Assembly: GCA_029834535.1 (NCBI GenBank)
Contig: JAQMWT010000047.1
Span: 186,001-250,000, forward strand
Reading direction: 5' to 3'
Source: Chrysophaeum taylorii
Lineage: Eukaryota; Sar; Pelagophyceae; Pelagomonadales; Pelagomonadaceae
DNA: 64,000 nucleotides
The translations under genes and the position numbers were made by a program. This document shows positions 1 through 10,936 of the stretch, piece after piece. The notes beneath the pieces were generated by a model. The model ran no database searches and was not told the DNA's origin. It was given only the letters and a program-made list of their open reading frames with translations. Each line of letters opens with the position of its first letter. Within the stretch, counting starts at the first letter, position 1.

Positions 1-1089
1 GCCACTTTCTTATCTGCCACAGCAGGCTGGCATACAGCAGCCTGGTCTACCCGTGTTCGTTCCTTACACGGCTGGCGCGTCCGAAGTCTTCCATTTTCGC
101 GTACAGGACGCGGTCGTGCCCATGGCAACTTGCTCGCACCACAACAACCAAACACCCACGTTCGCATCAAACCTGTTTACGCCTGTTTTTGCTTCTGTCG
201 ACTCCGACCATCGTCATAACCTGGTCACCATGCACCATGCAACATACCTGCCCAACGGCCACGTTCTCATCAGACGTCTGATACACCGCCATCATATATA
301 CCAGCCTGTGTTCCCGCTTTCTTTACCCCGCTGCGATTCTCAGTGGCACCAATCGTCTAACGCACGTCATCCCAGGCACTTTTGTCGCTATTGTTCTTCA
401 GACCTCGATTTTGCTGACAGTTTCACTTACCCGATTTCCTGCAATGTTAACCACCGAAGGCACTTCAACGTTGTTCTGACTTTCTCGAATCACGCTTCCA
501 AGCTCTCGTCTATTGTTGCCCCATTGTCACCTGTTCTTGCTGTTGCCCGATTGTCACCTGTTCTTCCGCTGTTGCCCCCTTGTTTGCTGTTGCCCCCTTG
601 CCCCCTGTGTTTGATGAGAATGCGCCGGTTTCACTGGGACTGATCACCCCATCACGTGAACCGACCATTCTACGAGCTCATGAACTCCGACGCACCAAAG
701 AGAGAAAACAACAGAAATTGCAAAAGAGAGAAAACAACAGAAAGTGCAAAAGAGAGAAAACAACAGAAAGTGCAAAACAAAGTCGAGCCAAACGGAGCCG
801 ACCGCGCAAAGTCGACCAAAGCGCATTACAACAACCAACAAACTTTCATACTGGCGTTTGTCAACAACGCAATGTCGATTCTGTTTCATCCTGTCACAAT
901 GTCGATTCTGTTTCCTCTGTCGCTTCTGTTTCCTTCTGTAACTCTTTGTATGTCTCTTATGTTAGCTTTCGTTTGTTAGTTCATTATGTCTTCCTTCCCC
1001 TTTGTTTAGCTAACACCCTTGTTGATCCCCATGCACATGTTTATTACTCTGCTTCCGAAGAAACCTCTCAGTATTCATACATTGACGAA
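1..1089. other. Upstream flank of the copia element, no intact gene
   Basis: This stretch lies just upstream of recognisable copia pol sequence and is probably the decayed integrase-to-reverse-transcriptase linker. The open frames here (for example 53-643 +) have no domain I recognise. It contains short tandem repeats: TTGCCC-type units near 510-610 and a unit of about 26 bp around GAAAACAACAGAAAGTGC repeated about three times at 698-776. Assignment to the retrotransposon is inferred from position only. Confidence 0.4.
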
Positions 1090-2655
1090 ACTACCGTTAC
1101 TTCCACCCATTTACGTGAAGATTTAGCTCAGACCAATCCTGAGCGTCCTGGCTGGTTGCAAGCCATCGCCAAAGAGTATCGCTCCCTTGGTCAGCTTGGT
1201 TGCTGGGATGTTGTTCGCCTTCCTTCGATGATGATGATGTTTCTGGCAACATTTGTACTCTCAAGTGGATCCTCCGCAAGAAGTATGACTCTGGCCGCTT
1301 CAAATCGTACAAGGCTCGCCTCGTTGTCCGCGGTTACACGCAGGTTCACGGCATTGCTTACCACGACACGTGCCGTCCTGTAGATGTCATCTCTGCTTTC
1401 ATACAAGCCCCTGTCTGGCGTTGCTGTTCACGACTGGGATTTGCATAAGGTGGATGTCAACTCCGCTTTTATCCGAGCTCTCATTGACGAAGACATCTAT
1501 GTCTGGCCACACGAAGGTTATGCTCCTCGCCAACCCACCGATGGTTTCAAAATCATTTACACGCTCCGTCGCTCTTGGTATGGTTGCAAACAAGCTTGTC
1601 GTAATTGGTGGCTTTATTTGGCACGCTTTCTCGTCAATGACTGTGGCTTCGTCCGCGGATCTGGTGACACGTGCAGCTACACACTCATGCTTAAGTCTAC
1701 TGTCGTTCCGCGCCTTGTTCTCGTCGTTGATGATCTTCTTGTGGCGCACCCCCGTTCTTGCATTGGCCATTACCAAGCTCCCTTTTTTGCGTTTTTCAAA
1801 GCCTTCCCACTTCCGTTGGTCTCCGCCTTCCGCGTGCTCGCGCACGTCGCAAGCTCGCTATCTACCAATCCCATGCTATCCGTGAAATCCTCACCGAACA
1901 TCGCTTCATCAACAGGAAACCAGAATTTACTCCCGCTCCCAATGGTTCTTCCTCTTTCTGCGGCTGCTTCTCCTGCACCTGGCTCCCCTGCTCACGTCTT
2001 CATGGCACGCATCCCTTTTCGTCGTATTCTCCGTTGTGTCTTGTTTCTTTCTGTTATGCCTCGCCCTGATATCACTTGGACCGTCAATCCGTGTGCGCCT
2101 TTTACTGACAATCCTGGTAAACCCCACTGGCGCGCCTTATCTCATACCCTCCGTTATCTCCATGGTACTCAAGATCTTGCCCTTGTTCTTGGTCTCGCTT
2201 CTACCCTTCGTCTCTGTGGTTATTCCGACTCCAGCTGGGCCGACGACCCTGATGACCGCCACTCAACTACTGGCTTTTGTTTTCTCCTTGCTGGCTCTAT
2301 GATAGCCTACTGCACCCGCTCGCAGTACTTACTTGCTCGCTCTTCTTTTGAAGCTGAATTGCTCGCTCTTTTCGCCGCTACTGCTGAGCTCTATTGGCTT
2401 CTCCAACTTTTTGATGACTTTGATCTCCCTCGTCACACGGTACCAATGTATGTCGATAATAGCACCACCGTCACCCAAGTCCGTCTCCAATGTCTCCCGC
2501 GGCGCACCCGCCATATTGATATTCGCTTTTACAGCACCGCCGAATATCATCGCAACCACACACATCATTGACCTCCAACATAGCGATATCTTCACCCGCA
2601 GTACGGAAGCTCCTTCCTTCCTCCGGCTTCGTGCTCGTTACCTCACCTCGTGACT
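1090..2655 (+). pseudogene. Ty1/copia retrotransposon pol remnant (reverse transcriptase + RNase H), frameshifted
   Basis: All the hallmarks of a copia polyprotein C-terminal half are present but spread over three frames. In order they are: a linker motif resembling E-A-M-x-E-E (about 1150-1210), a KARLVVRGYTQ block (about 1300-1340), DVNSAF and LRRSWYGCKQA reverse-transcriptase blocks (about 1450-1600), the catalytic pair VVDD (Asp codons at 1728-1733; copia normally has YVDD), a QSHAIREIL block in another frame (about 1860-1900), RPDITWTV and TLRYLHGT blocks (about 2060-2170), an RNase H region beginning GYSDSSWADD (about 2217) and a C-terminal ADIFTK-like block (about 2585). Frame changes are needed near 1240, 1385-1440, 1750, 1930 and 2480, so the element cannot make an active protein. 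The 5' part (gag, protease, integrase) lies outside the window or is lost. Confidence 0.88.
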
Positions 2656-2702
2656 TCGCCCTGATATCTCCTGTCTCTTTCTGCCACACTGCCTCTCCTG
2701 AC

Positions 2703-2830
2703 GTCTTTAAATGTCGACTGCTAAGAGGGGGGGGTGTGTGTGGGGAGCATGAAGGATGTGGGTGGGTTTGTGGGGTATGAGGGATGTGCCTGACGGGCGG
2801 AGATAAGTACGCGGGACCTAGTCAGGGTCA
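2703..2830 (+). repeat. Copia polypurine tract and start of the 3' LTR
   Basis: About 50 bp after the pol remnant is GTCGACTGCTAAGAGGGG, a purine tract continuing as eight G, followed by TGTGTGTGGGGAGC, which fits a 3' LTR beginning with TG. Fragments with the same junction recur at several places in this window. The LTR end is not defined because the 5' LTR is outside the window and the downstream sequence is rearranged. A 65-bp segment (2703-2767) is repeated exactly at 56277-56341. Confidence 0.7.
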
Positions 2831-2859
2831 TCGCCGACGTCTTCCTTCAAGCTTCTCCT

Positions 2860-2995
2860 CTGTGAGCGTCTCACTTACGCCTTTTTCCTTCTTCCTTTTC
2901 TTTCTTTTCCAGCACCTGTGTGAGGACCTCACTTACCCCTTTTTCCAATTCTTTCTTTTCCAGCACCTGTGTGAGGAAGCTATGACACTTACCCC
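2860..2995 (+). repeat. Pyrimidine-rich tandem duplication
   Basis: Two near-copies of a block containing a polypyrimidine run, then TTTTCCAGCACCTGTGTGAGG, lie in direct tandem. They belong to the repetitive debris after the copia element. The CAG ending a pyrimidine run looks like a splice acceptor, but no exon follows that I can support. Confidence 0.5.
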
Positions 2996-3054
2996 TGCAC
3001 CACGTCCCCATTATAGTTCTCTCATCCCCATTTCAGTTCTCACAACTGCGATGT

Positions 3055-3660
3055 GTGTGGAATCACACCATCACACCCTGTACCGCAATTATGGGGAGGC
3101 TAAGCTTCGTTCTACTCCGCCCACGTCCCACCCGTCGCCTGTCGATCGGCGCGCAGCGCAAGTCCACTCCGAATACCTCGCTCACGCCCGCGGCATCGAC
3201 GCCATCATCCCCCAGCTGGGCACAGCACCACCGCCTGGCTTCTTGGGGGGCCCTGTCGAACAGCGGCTACGTAGCTACGGCACCGTCGCGCCGGCCTCGT
3301 CTTTGGTTGGTGCCTTCGGTGAGGCCAGCGCGGCATGCCACGCCCTCGCCAAAACATGCGCAGAGCGCATCGCTGCGCGAACCTGGGTGGAAAGCGGCTG
3401 CGCCAACTTCACAGAGGCAAAGGCGGCCCAAACTCGCTGCATCTACACCGTGAGTGGGGGATCGCCAACGCATTGGGCAGGGTGCGCTGTGCCCTCACCG
3501 CCCTCACCTATGTCGCCGCCTCGGGGAGCCCCGCCCAGGCCGCCCGATCCTAGCAGGACGTCGCCCTTCGTCGCACATACGTCCGGTCCGGCGGCAGCAT
3601 GCGTACGACCTACGGGCGGGGCCCGTCCTCTCTTCGCCTGCCCTGCGGCTCGGCGATGAC
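3055..3660 (+). repeat. Body of dispersed repeat R3 with ORF-like remnant (also at 48001-48440)
   Basis: Sequence from about 3350 to 3660 is clearly related to the reverse complement of 48001-48440. The encoded strings match too: RIAARTWVESGCANFT occurs at both sites and is followed by similar proline/arginine-rich residues. Conservation is at nucleotide and partly at protein level, but frames differ and end in stops. It is likely a fragment of a mobile element, either internal sequence or a passenger between LTR-like ends. I do not recognise the protein. Confidence 0.55.
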
Positions 3661-3785
3661 CCCGACTAGGTCCCGCATACCTATCTACGCCCGTCAGGCA
3701 CATCCCTCCTGCCCCAAAAGCACATCCTTCATGCACTAACCCCCCCCCCCCCCCTCTTTGCAGTCGTCGACCTATTAAAGATCTT
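3640..3785 (-). repeat. Inverted copy of the PPT/LTR segment
   Basis: The reverse complement of this segment reads GTCGACGACTGCAAAG, then a G run, then an ATGAAGGATGTG...GATGTGCCTGACGGGCG block. This parallels 2705-2830 for about 120 bp. Together the two segments form inverted repeats around the roughly 0.8 kb R3 body. This could be a nested inverted LTR element or a palindromic rearrangement. Confidence 0.65.
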
Positions 3786-3819
3786 AGTAGGGGGGGGCAC
3801 GCGTGTTGAGGGGCTTCGG

Positions 3820-4070
3820 GTTTTCGACTGCTAAGAGGAGGGGGGTGCGTTTTTGGAGCGTTGTGTGGCCGGCCCACTGTGGGGACATGAGGGATGTGCC
3901 TGAAAGGCGGAGTTGGGTATACCGTTCAGGTGGTGGGCTTTGGGTTGTGCGGAGATGTGGGAGATACCGGAAAGGCGAAGGTACCCTGTTGAGGGGCTGG
4001 GGGTTGTAGCGGTACAAAAGTGTGTGGGGGGGCTTCTCCGGATTAGCCTATTTGGCCACACACTTTTCGC
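3820..4070 (+). repeat. Further LTR-like fragments
   Basis: The segment starts with TCGACTGCTAAGAGGAGGGG and continues with ATGAGGGATGTGCCTGAAAGGCGGAG, a diverged version of the 2705-2830 LTR start. A second related block (GATACCGGAAAGGCGAAGGT) follows and is also found near 47910-47935. No coding potential is supported. From 4070 to 4200 I see nothing further. Confidence 0.55.
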
Positions 4071-4198
4071 TACATAAAACAGTAGTAACCGCCACAGGGG
4101 TAAAGACGCGATGAATTAAGTAGCGGCTGCCCGCTCCAAACACCCTGTGTTGCTATTTCCCTGTTTTTCCGAGTCGGTGCACTCGATCGTTCTCCCGT

Positions 4199-4230
4199 TG
4201 TTTTTTTTTAAGTCGCCTGCTAAGAGGGGG
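4199..4230 (+). repeat. PPT/LTR junction fragment overlapping a gene end
   Basis: A T-run followed by AAGTCGCCTGCTAAGAGGGG is a short, diverged copy of the copia junction motif. Read on the minus strand it supplies the stop codon (complement of 4220-4222) and the last residues of the C2/LRR gene. Confidence 0.5.
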
Positions 4231-7200
4231 ATTCCTCCGACCCTTGCGGTCGAGTCAGGGACGGATGGATCCCCTGGGGCCGCATTGAGTCGCCGGCGCC
4301 GAGTCGTCGCAGGAGGCAGGATTTGCGCTTCCCTTCTCTTCCTCCGACGCGCTCGACGAGTCGGAAGCCAGCCCCTCCTCTGCCCCTGGCGGTGGTAAGG
4401 TCGTCCAGCAGAGGTCGTCCGCCTGCCTCGAGGATTGCATTATCGGTGAGATTCAGTTCGCAGAGGACGCCGTTCATGCGCAGGCTCTCCAAAAGACTCG
4501 CGAGGGCGGTGGTGTCCGAAGATTTTTTTTTGGTGGTGTCCAAAGATTTTTTTTTGTTGGTACAAACGACGGCACTGGACGCCGCGATGCCGCAAATCTG
4601 ATTCCGACTGAGGTCGAGGTGGCGGAGTGCGGGGTGTACGCCAAGCGCGGTGGCGAGAGCGCCGATGCCGCTAGGGTCGAATCTCCCCATGCCTTGGACC
4701 GTCACGTTGCAAATCATGTTACGCCCGAGCTTCAGTTCGGTCAAAGAACAATTCTTGCGCAAGCCTAACGCGACGGCCGCGAGGCCGGACGATTCGAGCC
4801 TCGCGTCTCGAAGATTGAGACGGCGCAGGGTGGTGTTCGCGACGAGCGCTGCACCGAGCGCACTCATGCCAGGATTCGGCGCGATGGGCTCAAGACGGTG
4901 TTTGTCGTGTTGGTCCGGGCTAAGTACGTAGGCCGCTGGGCTTCGAAAGCCGTCGGAATAGGCATTTCCGGAGACGTCAATCGCGTCGAGCGTCGTGTTG
5001 CGATGGAGGCTCGCAACAAGAATCGCCAGGTTCTCGCCGTCAAGGCCGCAGGTGCGTAGATCAGCCTTTGTGAGTTCAGGAGCTCGAATCACGCCAGCAG
5101 CTTCATTCGTGACGTCGGGATCCAAGAGCGCCGCCAGCAGGCAAACGTCACGTCGGCCAACCGTCGCATGGCGCAAGCTCAGGGTGGCATCTTCCGGCGA
5201 GAGTTGAAATCTCCGGCACGCTCGCGAAACAAGGCCTATCGGCGTAAGATGCTCGGCTGCTCGAGACGGACTCGCAACCACTCGAAGCACGACGTCGACG
5301 ACGCCAAATGGCGCGGCCTGGTCTTCGATATCGTCGAGCGTTCGCCAGCCCGGCGATTCTTTGGTGTCGGGTTGTTGCTTCGAAGGCGCGAGTGCGAACC
5401 ATCGACGGTATCTCTCCTTGTTTAAGAGTGGAGCCAGCGGCACCAAAGCGGCGCCGAGACAACCGTTGTCTTGTCGTTCGGATCGCCGATCCCAGCACGT
5501 CACACTAAGTCTCAGTTCGGGCGTGATTTCGTCCGCTTCGGGAATGTCGATCACAAACGTCTCACCCCATTCGGGCCGATAGCTCGGTTTGGCAGTCGTC
5601 GTCCAACGGATTTCGTCGAGTTGCGAAGGTCCGCAGACTGTTTGGATCGACGCTTGGACGCGAGGAGGAACTTCTTCGAGAACCTCGCGTGACGACGGCA
5701 GATCGGCGTTGCGGCCCACGCCACGAGCCGAAACGACCGCCACGTGAATTTCGTTAGGCTCAACGTCTGCGCTACTTCCGTCCGCTTCGACGACGACCAA
5801 GTACTCTTGAGCCAAATCTTCGTTAAACCTCCACCCGACGGCTAGCTTAAGCTCGCCAGTTGCGTGGGGCTCGTCTTCCGCGTCGGCGTCGGATTCGAAG
5901 TCGTGCGAGAACGTATCTTGAACAGCGTGCCATGACCAGCGTGGATGGAAGCCTGTCATAGTTTCTTCATTGCCAGCAGCGGCAGCATCTCGTTCTGAGA
6001 TTCTCTTGGTTAAAACGCGCGAGAGGTCGATGATCACCGTGCCGAAGAGGTCAGCGTTCAGCCGTGACGATTGAGGAGTGTCACAATGTCGAATGCAAAC
6101 GGTGAGCTCTTGTTTTGCGTCTCCTCGAGCCACGTCGCCAGCGTCGAAAGGCAGGGCGAGGCATTCATTCCACTCCGGAGAAGAGGCCCCAACTCGTGGC
6201 GCACTACTTACGGTCGTGGCCTCGTTGTCAACAATCACGCTGGCTGTCACGCGCATCCTATCGTGTTTTGTCGAGTCTTGATGGTTTGGTCGTCGTCTCA
6301 TCTTTAATTTGCGCGCACGCCAGACAAAAACACAAAGCTCGTTGGGTCGCGTTCGTGGCCTATCGAGCAGCTCGTCGCCACTGCCAGATAAAGCGTAGAT
6401 ATTGTCGCGTTTCGGGTTGTGCCGCCACCTGAAATAATGATAAGATAGGTGCGATAACGCCAGGCATTAAGCATACCTCAAGTCAAGCTGGATCTCGCCA
6501 AGATAATGGCTGTTTGACGGCTCGGAGCAAGTTTGGCGTCCAGCCCAGGCCTCGGATGCGGCAATATCGTACCAACCTCGACAAGGCTCTGAGCGATCGT
6601 TAAGCTCGTGTTCAAGGTTCTCAATTCGCACGTAACCGATCACGTCGTCGTGGGACAGACAGTCGCCATCAAAAACGGCCAATTCAAGGGGAAGATCGTC
6701 TCCCGGGTCGAGGCCGAAGCTGAATATTTCTTTCCAGACCTGTCCGACGTGGTCTTATAAGGTCGCAATGACAGACCACGCACGGGGTTCCGCGTTTTCG
6801 TGCAGCTTCTGCTCTGTGAGCTTTGATTGCCGAACGTAAGTCGAACGAATGGATCGGCGTTGCTATAGCCGAGCGGGCCTCTGTCCATCACCGGGAGCTT
6901 TCTGCCTCGGATGAGGGCGATTTGGAGTTCGTTCTTAGCTCGTTGTTCAAGATGCGCATCAGACCCAGCCAGAGGAGACCAGTGGTGTTCTGGATTGAAC
7001 CACCACCTACAGGGACAAAGAGGAATTCGCACGAAACTGTGTCGCGCGCGCGAAAAAAAAAAAACTGACTGCAGCACGAGTTCAATTTCGCCACAAACAG
7101 CGGTGGTGCTTGATGCTTCAGGTCTGAGGGCATGCCAAGCTCGCATGCGCTTGTGGTTGGCCAACTCGCGCAAGTTGACGGTGGCGACACCAATTGAGTC

Positions 7201-9473
7201 ACCACCACGCGAGGTCAATCCGTCCTTCGCGCGAACGCGCAGGCACTCGAGCTCGTCATCCGCGTCTACTGCCAGTACAAACACTTCATGATACGCCGGG
7301 TTGAGCGTGCTCTTCTTTATCGTTGATTTGGCACAAACGTCAGATCCGGGCACGGTGAACTCAATTTGTATAATATTCGATGGGCTGGAATACGATACCA
7401 GGTTGTTATCGCGGGTGGCAATATTGCGACCTTGCACGAGCCCGATTCGGAGCCTACATTACTCGAATTACGAGGCTTGGTATCAGGGACTTTATTACTC
7501 GTTTGGGTTTCTGCCGACGTATGCGTCTGGGTTTGTGAAGGGCTCGAAGACGACAAGGTCCGGATTGTAGCGGAGGCGGAGGACGAGCTCTAAGGCCCCG
7601 CTCGCATTATGGCGTTCGTCGTGGGCTCGCAGTGGAAACCACTGTCGCCTTAACTGTTGATTGGATAATGACTTCAAAAATATCCGTATCTCCCCGATTG
7701 GCGTTGCTTGACTCAGGATTTCGTCCAAGTGTTCGCACCGTATGGACACGAACGTTTCGTCGTTCTCGTCCGCCCAAAAGATCGGCAACCTAAATGTTTC
7801 GTGCCAGATGGGGAATAGCGTCTTGTTCCGTACGGTCGATTGATAAGACGTGTCATTTCCCGAGATACAAAATGTCACTTGCGGGGAGGGAAGGTGACTC
7901 GAGTCTTTCGTGGCGAGGTCGCGGCCGCGCACTAAGCCAACGAGGAGCTCGTTTGGAGAATGGTCGTTGATCGTCGCCTCATCCTCGAAAGGCTCAAACG
8001 AACAAAATTCAGGATTGTGGATGTACCTCAGGACGAGCTCCAACTCACCACTTGCAGCTTCTGACGGATGATCTGGGTCTGCCTCGAGCGGAAACCACTT
8101 TCGAATTCGTTCCTGGTCGCGCGCCAGGGGTGCGAGATCGACACGCACCACGCCCATCGAGTCGGCGGCGCTGCTTGACTGGTCCACGCACTGAACCATC
8201 AGCGCTTGGGGGCAGTCATCGGCGTACTCAACCGGGATCCGGAATGTTTCTAGCCACCGCGGACGCTCGGTCTGCTTCTTGGCGACTCTCGTCGTGCGGC
8301 ACTCTGCGTCCGTGCTCGTCACGCGCAATATAACCCGCAGATCACTTGATCCTCCCGTTTTTGAAGACAGATACCTGTCGTGGACCACCGCGAGGCCTCG
8401 ACCTTGCACTACGGCAATCAGAAGCTCGTTGGGTCGTTTGTTTGGGAAATCCGAAGGCTCCTGGAATGGTTGGAAGTCTAGCGTTGCGTTGTATCTGCAT
8501 CTCAATATCAACTCGATCTCGCCGCTGACGGCCAGATTTGGAGGAGTGTCGGGGTCCTTCTCGAGCGCGTACCATTGGCGGCGGCGAACCCGCTTATCGC
8601 CCAGCAGCGCCGTCAGATCAACGTCGACGACGCCCATCGAGTCAGCACTTGAAGAAAGCTCGTCGTAGTCCTCGCAGCGGATCTTGAGTACAGCCGGTGC
8701 TGGTGTCAACAGCTCGAAACTGAACTCCTCACGCCATATTGGATACAAGGTTTTCTTTTGCACGGTCGTCCTCCGAAATTGCTTATCGCCGAAACAGAGC
8801 ACCGCGCGCGCGTCGCTGCCTCCTCCCTTCGAGAAGAGGTTCTTATCCCTGACCGCAAGACTGCGGCCGTGTGCGACCGCGACCAGCAGCTCGTTTGCTT
8901 TCTCAACGAACTCGTCCGGCTCGTCGACAAATGGCTCGTACTCGAGAGCCGGGTTGTACCGCAATTTTAGCGAAAGCTCGATCTCGCCGCTTACGGGTTG
9001 TTGTTGCATAGGATGAGATGGATCCACTCGCAACTCGAACCATTCGCGCTGATATCGATGATTGCGCCCCGCAACCTCCGTCAAGTCGATGGGATCCAAT
9101 ACTCCCATCGGATCTGCGGCGCTCAACGCGTCGTTATCTTCTACGCGCGCTAGCAACAACGGGCGTTCGTCGAGGTCGATTGGGAAAACCCACGTCTCGT
9201 ACCATTTCGGATTCAGTGACCTCTTGCGGATGCTCGATTTGAACGAACGCTCTTGGCGTCCGGTGATAGTGAACACAACTCGTGGATCGCTCGACCCCGG
9301 TGATAGGATATTTCTGTCGCGCACCGCTAATTCGCGTCCACTGCCCTGCGATCATCATCAATCCTTCGTGCACAAACGTGCCATTTATTTACCAGAGCAA
9401 CGAGCACCTCGTTTGGCTTGCGGTCATCAAAGAACGCGTCCGATGCTGCGAACGGCTCAAACGACGCCTCCAT
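4220..9473 (-). CDS. Giant protein with eight C2 domains and a leucine-rich-repeat tail (6 exons)
   Basis: C2 domains bind membranes, often with calcium. Tandem arrays occur in membrane-tethering and vesicle proteins. The start is the ATG complementary to 9471-9473. Joining 9473-9393, 9345-7499, 7453-7070, 7006-6784, 6739-6477 and 6428-4220 gives 5,007 nt (1,668 residues) with GT..AG introns of 47, 45, 63, 44 and 48 nt. Each join restores a repeat unit; for example NPN joins ELRIGLVQGR, and ELVLQ joins WWFNP. Eight units start with a PNELLVAVVRGR-like strand and end with SGEIELxLRxRYNP. The last about 270 residues are ribonuclease-inhibitor-type LRRs (TTLRRLNLRDARL, ALRHLDLSRNQI). A 24-nt tandem duplication near 4510-4560 inserts TNKKKSLDTTKKKSSDTT between LRRs. 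No transmembrane segment is obvious. The cellular role is unknown. Confidence 0.85.
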
Positions 9474-9554
9474 GGTCCCTAACATCTCACGTCGTGTACA
9501 TATTGATTTATCAACGCAGGTCTACATCTAGCAGAGCTCGTGTTGAACCCACAA

Positions 9555-9700
9555 CGCGATGACGACCCCGGCTATGCGTAGACTCTACGCCCTCCAGGCA
9601 CATGATCCTTCATATCCCACACAACGCACCAAAAACCTTCAAGCACCCACACGGACACCCCCCCCTCTTAGCAGTCGACCATTAAAAAACCCGTTGAAAG
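9555..9700 (-). repeat. LTR-like fragment, minus orientation
   Basis: The reverse complement reads TTTTTTAATGGTCGACTGC then TAAGAGGGGGGG and TGTCCGTGTGGG, with a later block GATCATGTGCCTGGAGGGCG. This is a diverged copy of the 2705-2810 copia junction and LTR start, sitting just upstream of the C2/LRR gene. Confidence 0.6.
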
Positions 9701-9956
9701 ACGACACGCACGGCGAATCATGCGGGGCCCCATGATATACACGCAATTATCGGTCCGGCCGGACGAGATGGTCGCACCGGCATGCTACTGTCCGTGCAGC
9801 GTGCTATCATGCGCGGGTATGTATCCTGAAGCAGCAGGAGTATAATAACATTTTCCCGCGCAGCTTTGTATGCGGATCACACCAACAACCGGGACGCCTC
9901 CGACCGGCGCGCGCAGGTAAAAGCAAGCGTGCACAAAGATCTCACGAAGGAGCTCT
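9701..9956. other. Spacer without supported gene
   Basis: No conserved protein or RNA gene is seen. The reading frames here are short and unrelated to known families. Confidence 0.5.
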
Positions 9957-10500
9957 CTAAGAACGACTCGTGAAGAGGCCCGTCTTGACCTGTTGGTAAT
10001 AGGAGGCGCGCGCGACGTCCGACTCGCGGACTGTGATCTCGAGACGCGTGACGACACCTGCGCGCGAGGCCGTCCCGTCGGGGCGGGTAGAACTTACCGA
10101 GGGATGTTGCGTGCGGGAGAAGCGCCGTACGATATTTGTCGAAGATTGCGCGCGCGACAACCTCGACCGTCGTGTTCTTATCTTTAAACTCTTCGAGTTC
10201 GTCGAGGTCTTTGTGGTCGTAGGTGTCGAGAACTTGGCGAAGTTTGGTCCTGCGAGTAGTTGTGATCGAGACGCCGGAAAGAACGAGACGTGCTGCGCGA
10301 GGATTATGTCAATGAGGACGCCGTCGTCCGTCAGTGACTCGCCCTCGAACAAAGCGTCGACGACTGCCGTGCATCCCGTGCGAAACGGCGGATCCGAGCC
10401 GAAGCGAAGCGCTGTGACGCTGTGACATCGAACCGCCAACACGCACACAGTGGCTGTACATGCAACGCTCGCGAACGCCCACTGTCCACGGCATCTAAAA
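9957..10500 (-). pseudogene. 6-pyruvoyl-tetrahydropterin synthase / QueD-like gene, degenerate
   Basis: The family makes pterin or queuosine precursors using a zinc site built by three histidines. The C-terminal two thirds is recognisable when two short introns are removed: 10058-10097 (GT..AG, 40 nt) and 10250-10293 (GC..AG, 44 nt). It then reads DGVLIDIILAQ-TKLRQVLD, DTYDHKDLDELEEF, TTVEVVARAIFDKYR and LEITVRESDVARASYY. Stop is the complement of 9957-9959. The N-terminal half is damaged: RFDVTASQRFASARIRRF lies in a different frame from CTAVVDALFEGE, and the zinc motif HGHNY and the AH motif are not intact. A missed intron could explain one frame change but not the missing histidines. LTR fragments flank the gene on both sides, consistent with decay. 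A diverged functional gene is less likely. Confidence 0.5.
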
Positions 10501-10619
10501 TGATGACAAAATCTTCTTTTTGTGTTCACATTCAATTTCTTTCACCTTTAAGGGTGAACGAACACAAGGTGAGCGAGCAGTGGGCGAACCGTCAAACCGT
10601 CAACTCGTGACCTCAATCA

Positions 10620-10795
10620 AGAAAAGACCCCCCCCCACCCTCTTTTAGCAGTGAGTGAGTGACCTTTTAAAAACACACCCTCGAGACAAGGGTCTCCATA
10701 TCTTCGAACACAAAAAAAGAGAAACCCTCATTCAAGAAAGAAAACCTTCAAGCATCCCCCCCCTCGCAGACCTTTAATAAATAAACACTCGAAGA
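10620..10795 (-). repeat. Two LTR/PPT-like fragments in tandem
   Basis: On the minus strand, AAAGG followed by TCACTCACTCACTGCTAAAAGAGGG and, about 110 bp away, TTTAAAGGTCTGCGAGGGGGGG repeat the copia junction layout (T/A-rich stretch, TGC, purine run). Both are diverged. They mark another insertion scar just beyond the 3' end of the next gene. Confidence 0.4.
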
Positions 10796-10936
10796 AAACC
10801 CCATACATAATATGTCGTCGTATGATGCGCATTGAGATCACACATCATCAGCATGGTGATGATGATACATACTACTGACCATCGGTAGCAGCAGGACGGA
10901 GGACGACGGTCTTCTGGTCGGTTAAAAAAAAAAAAG

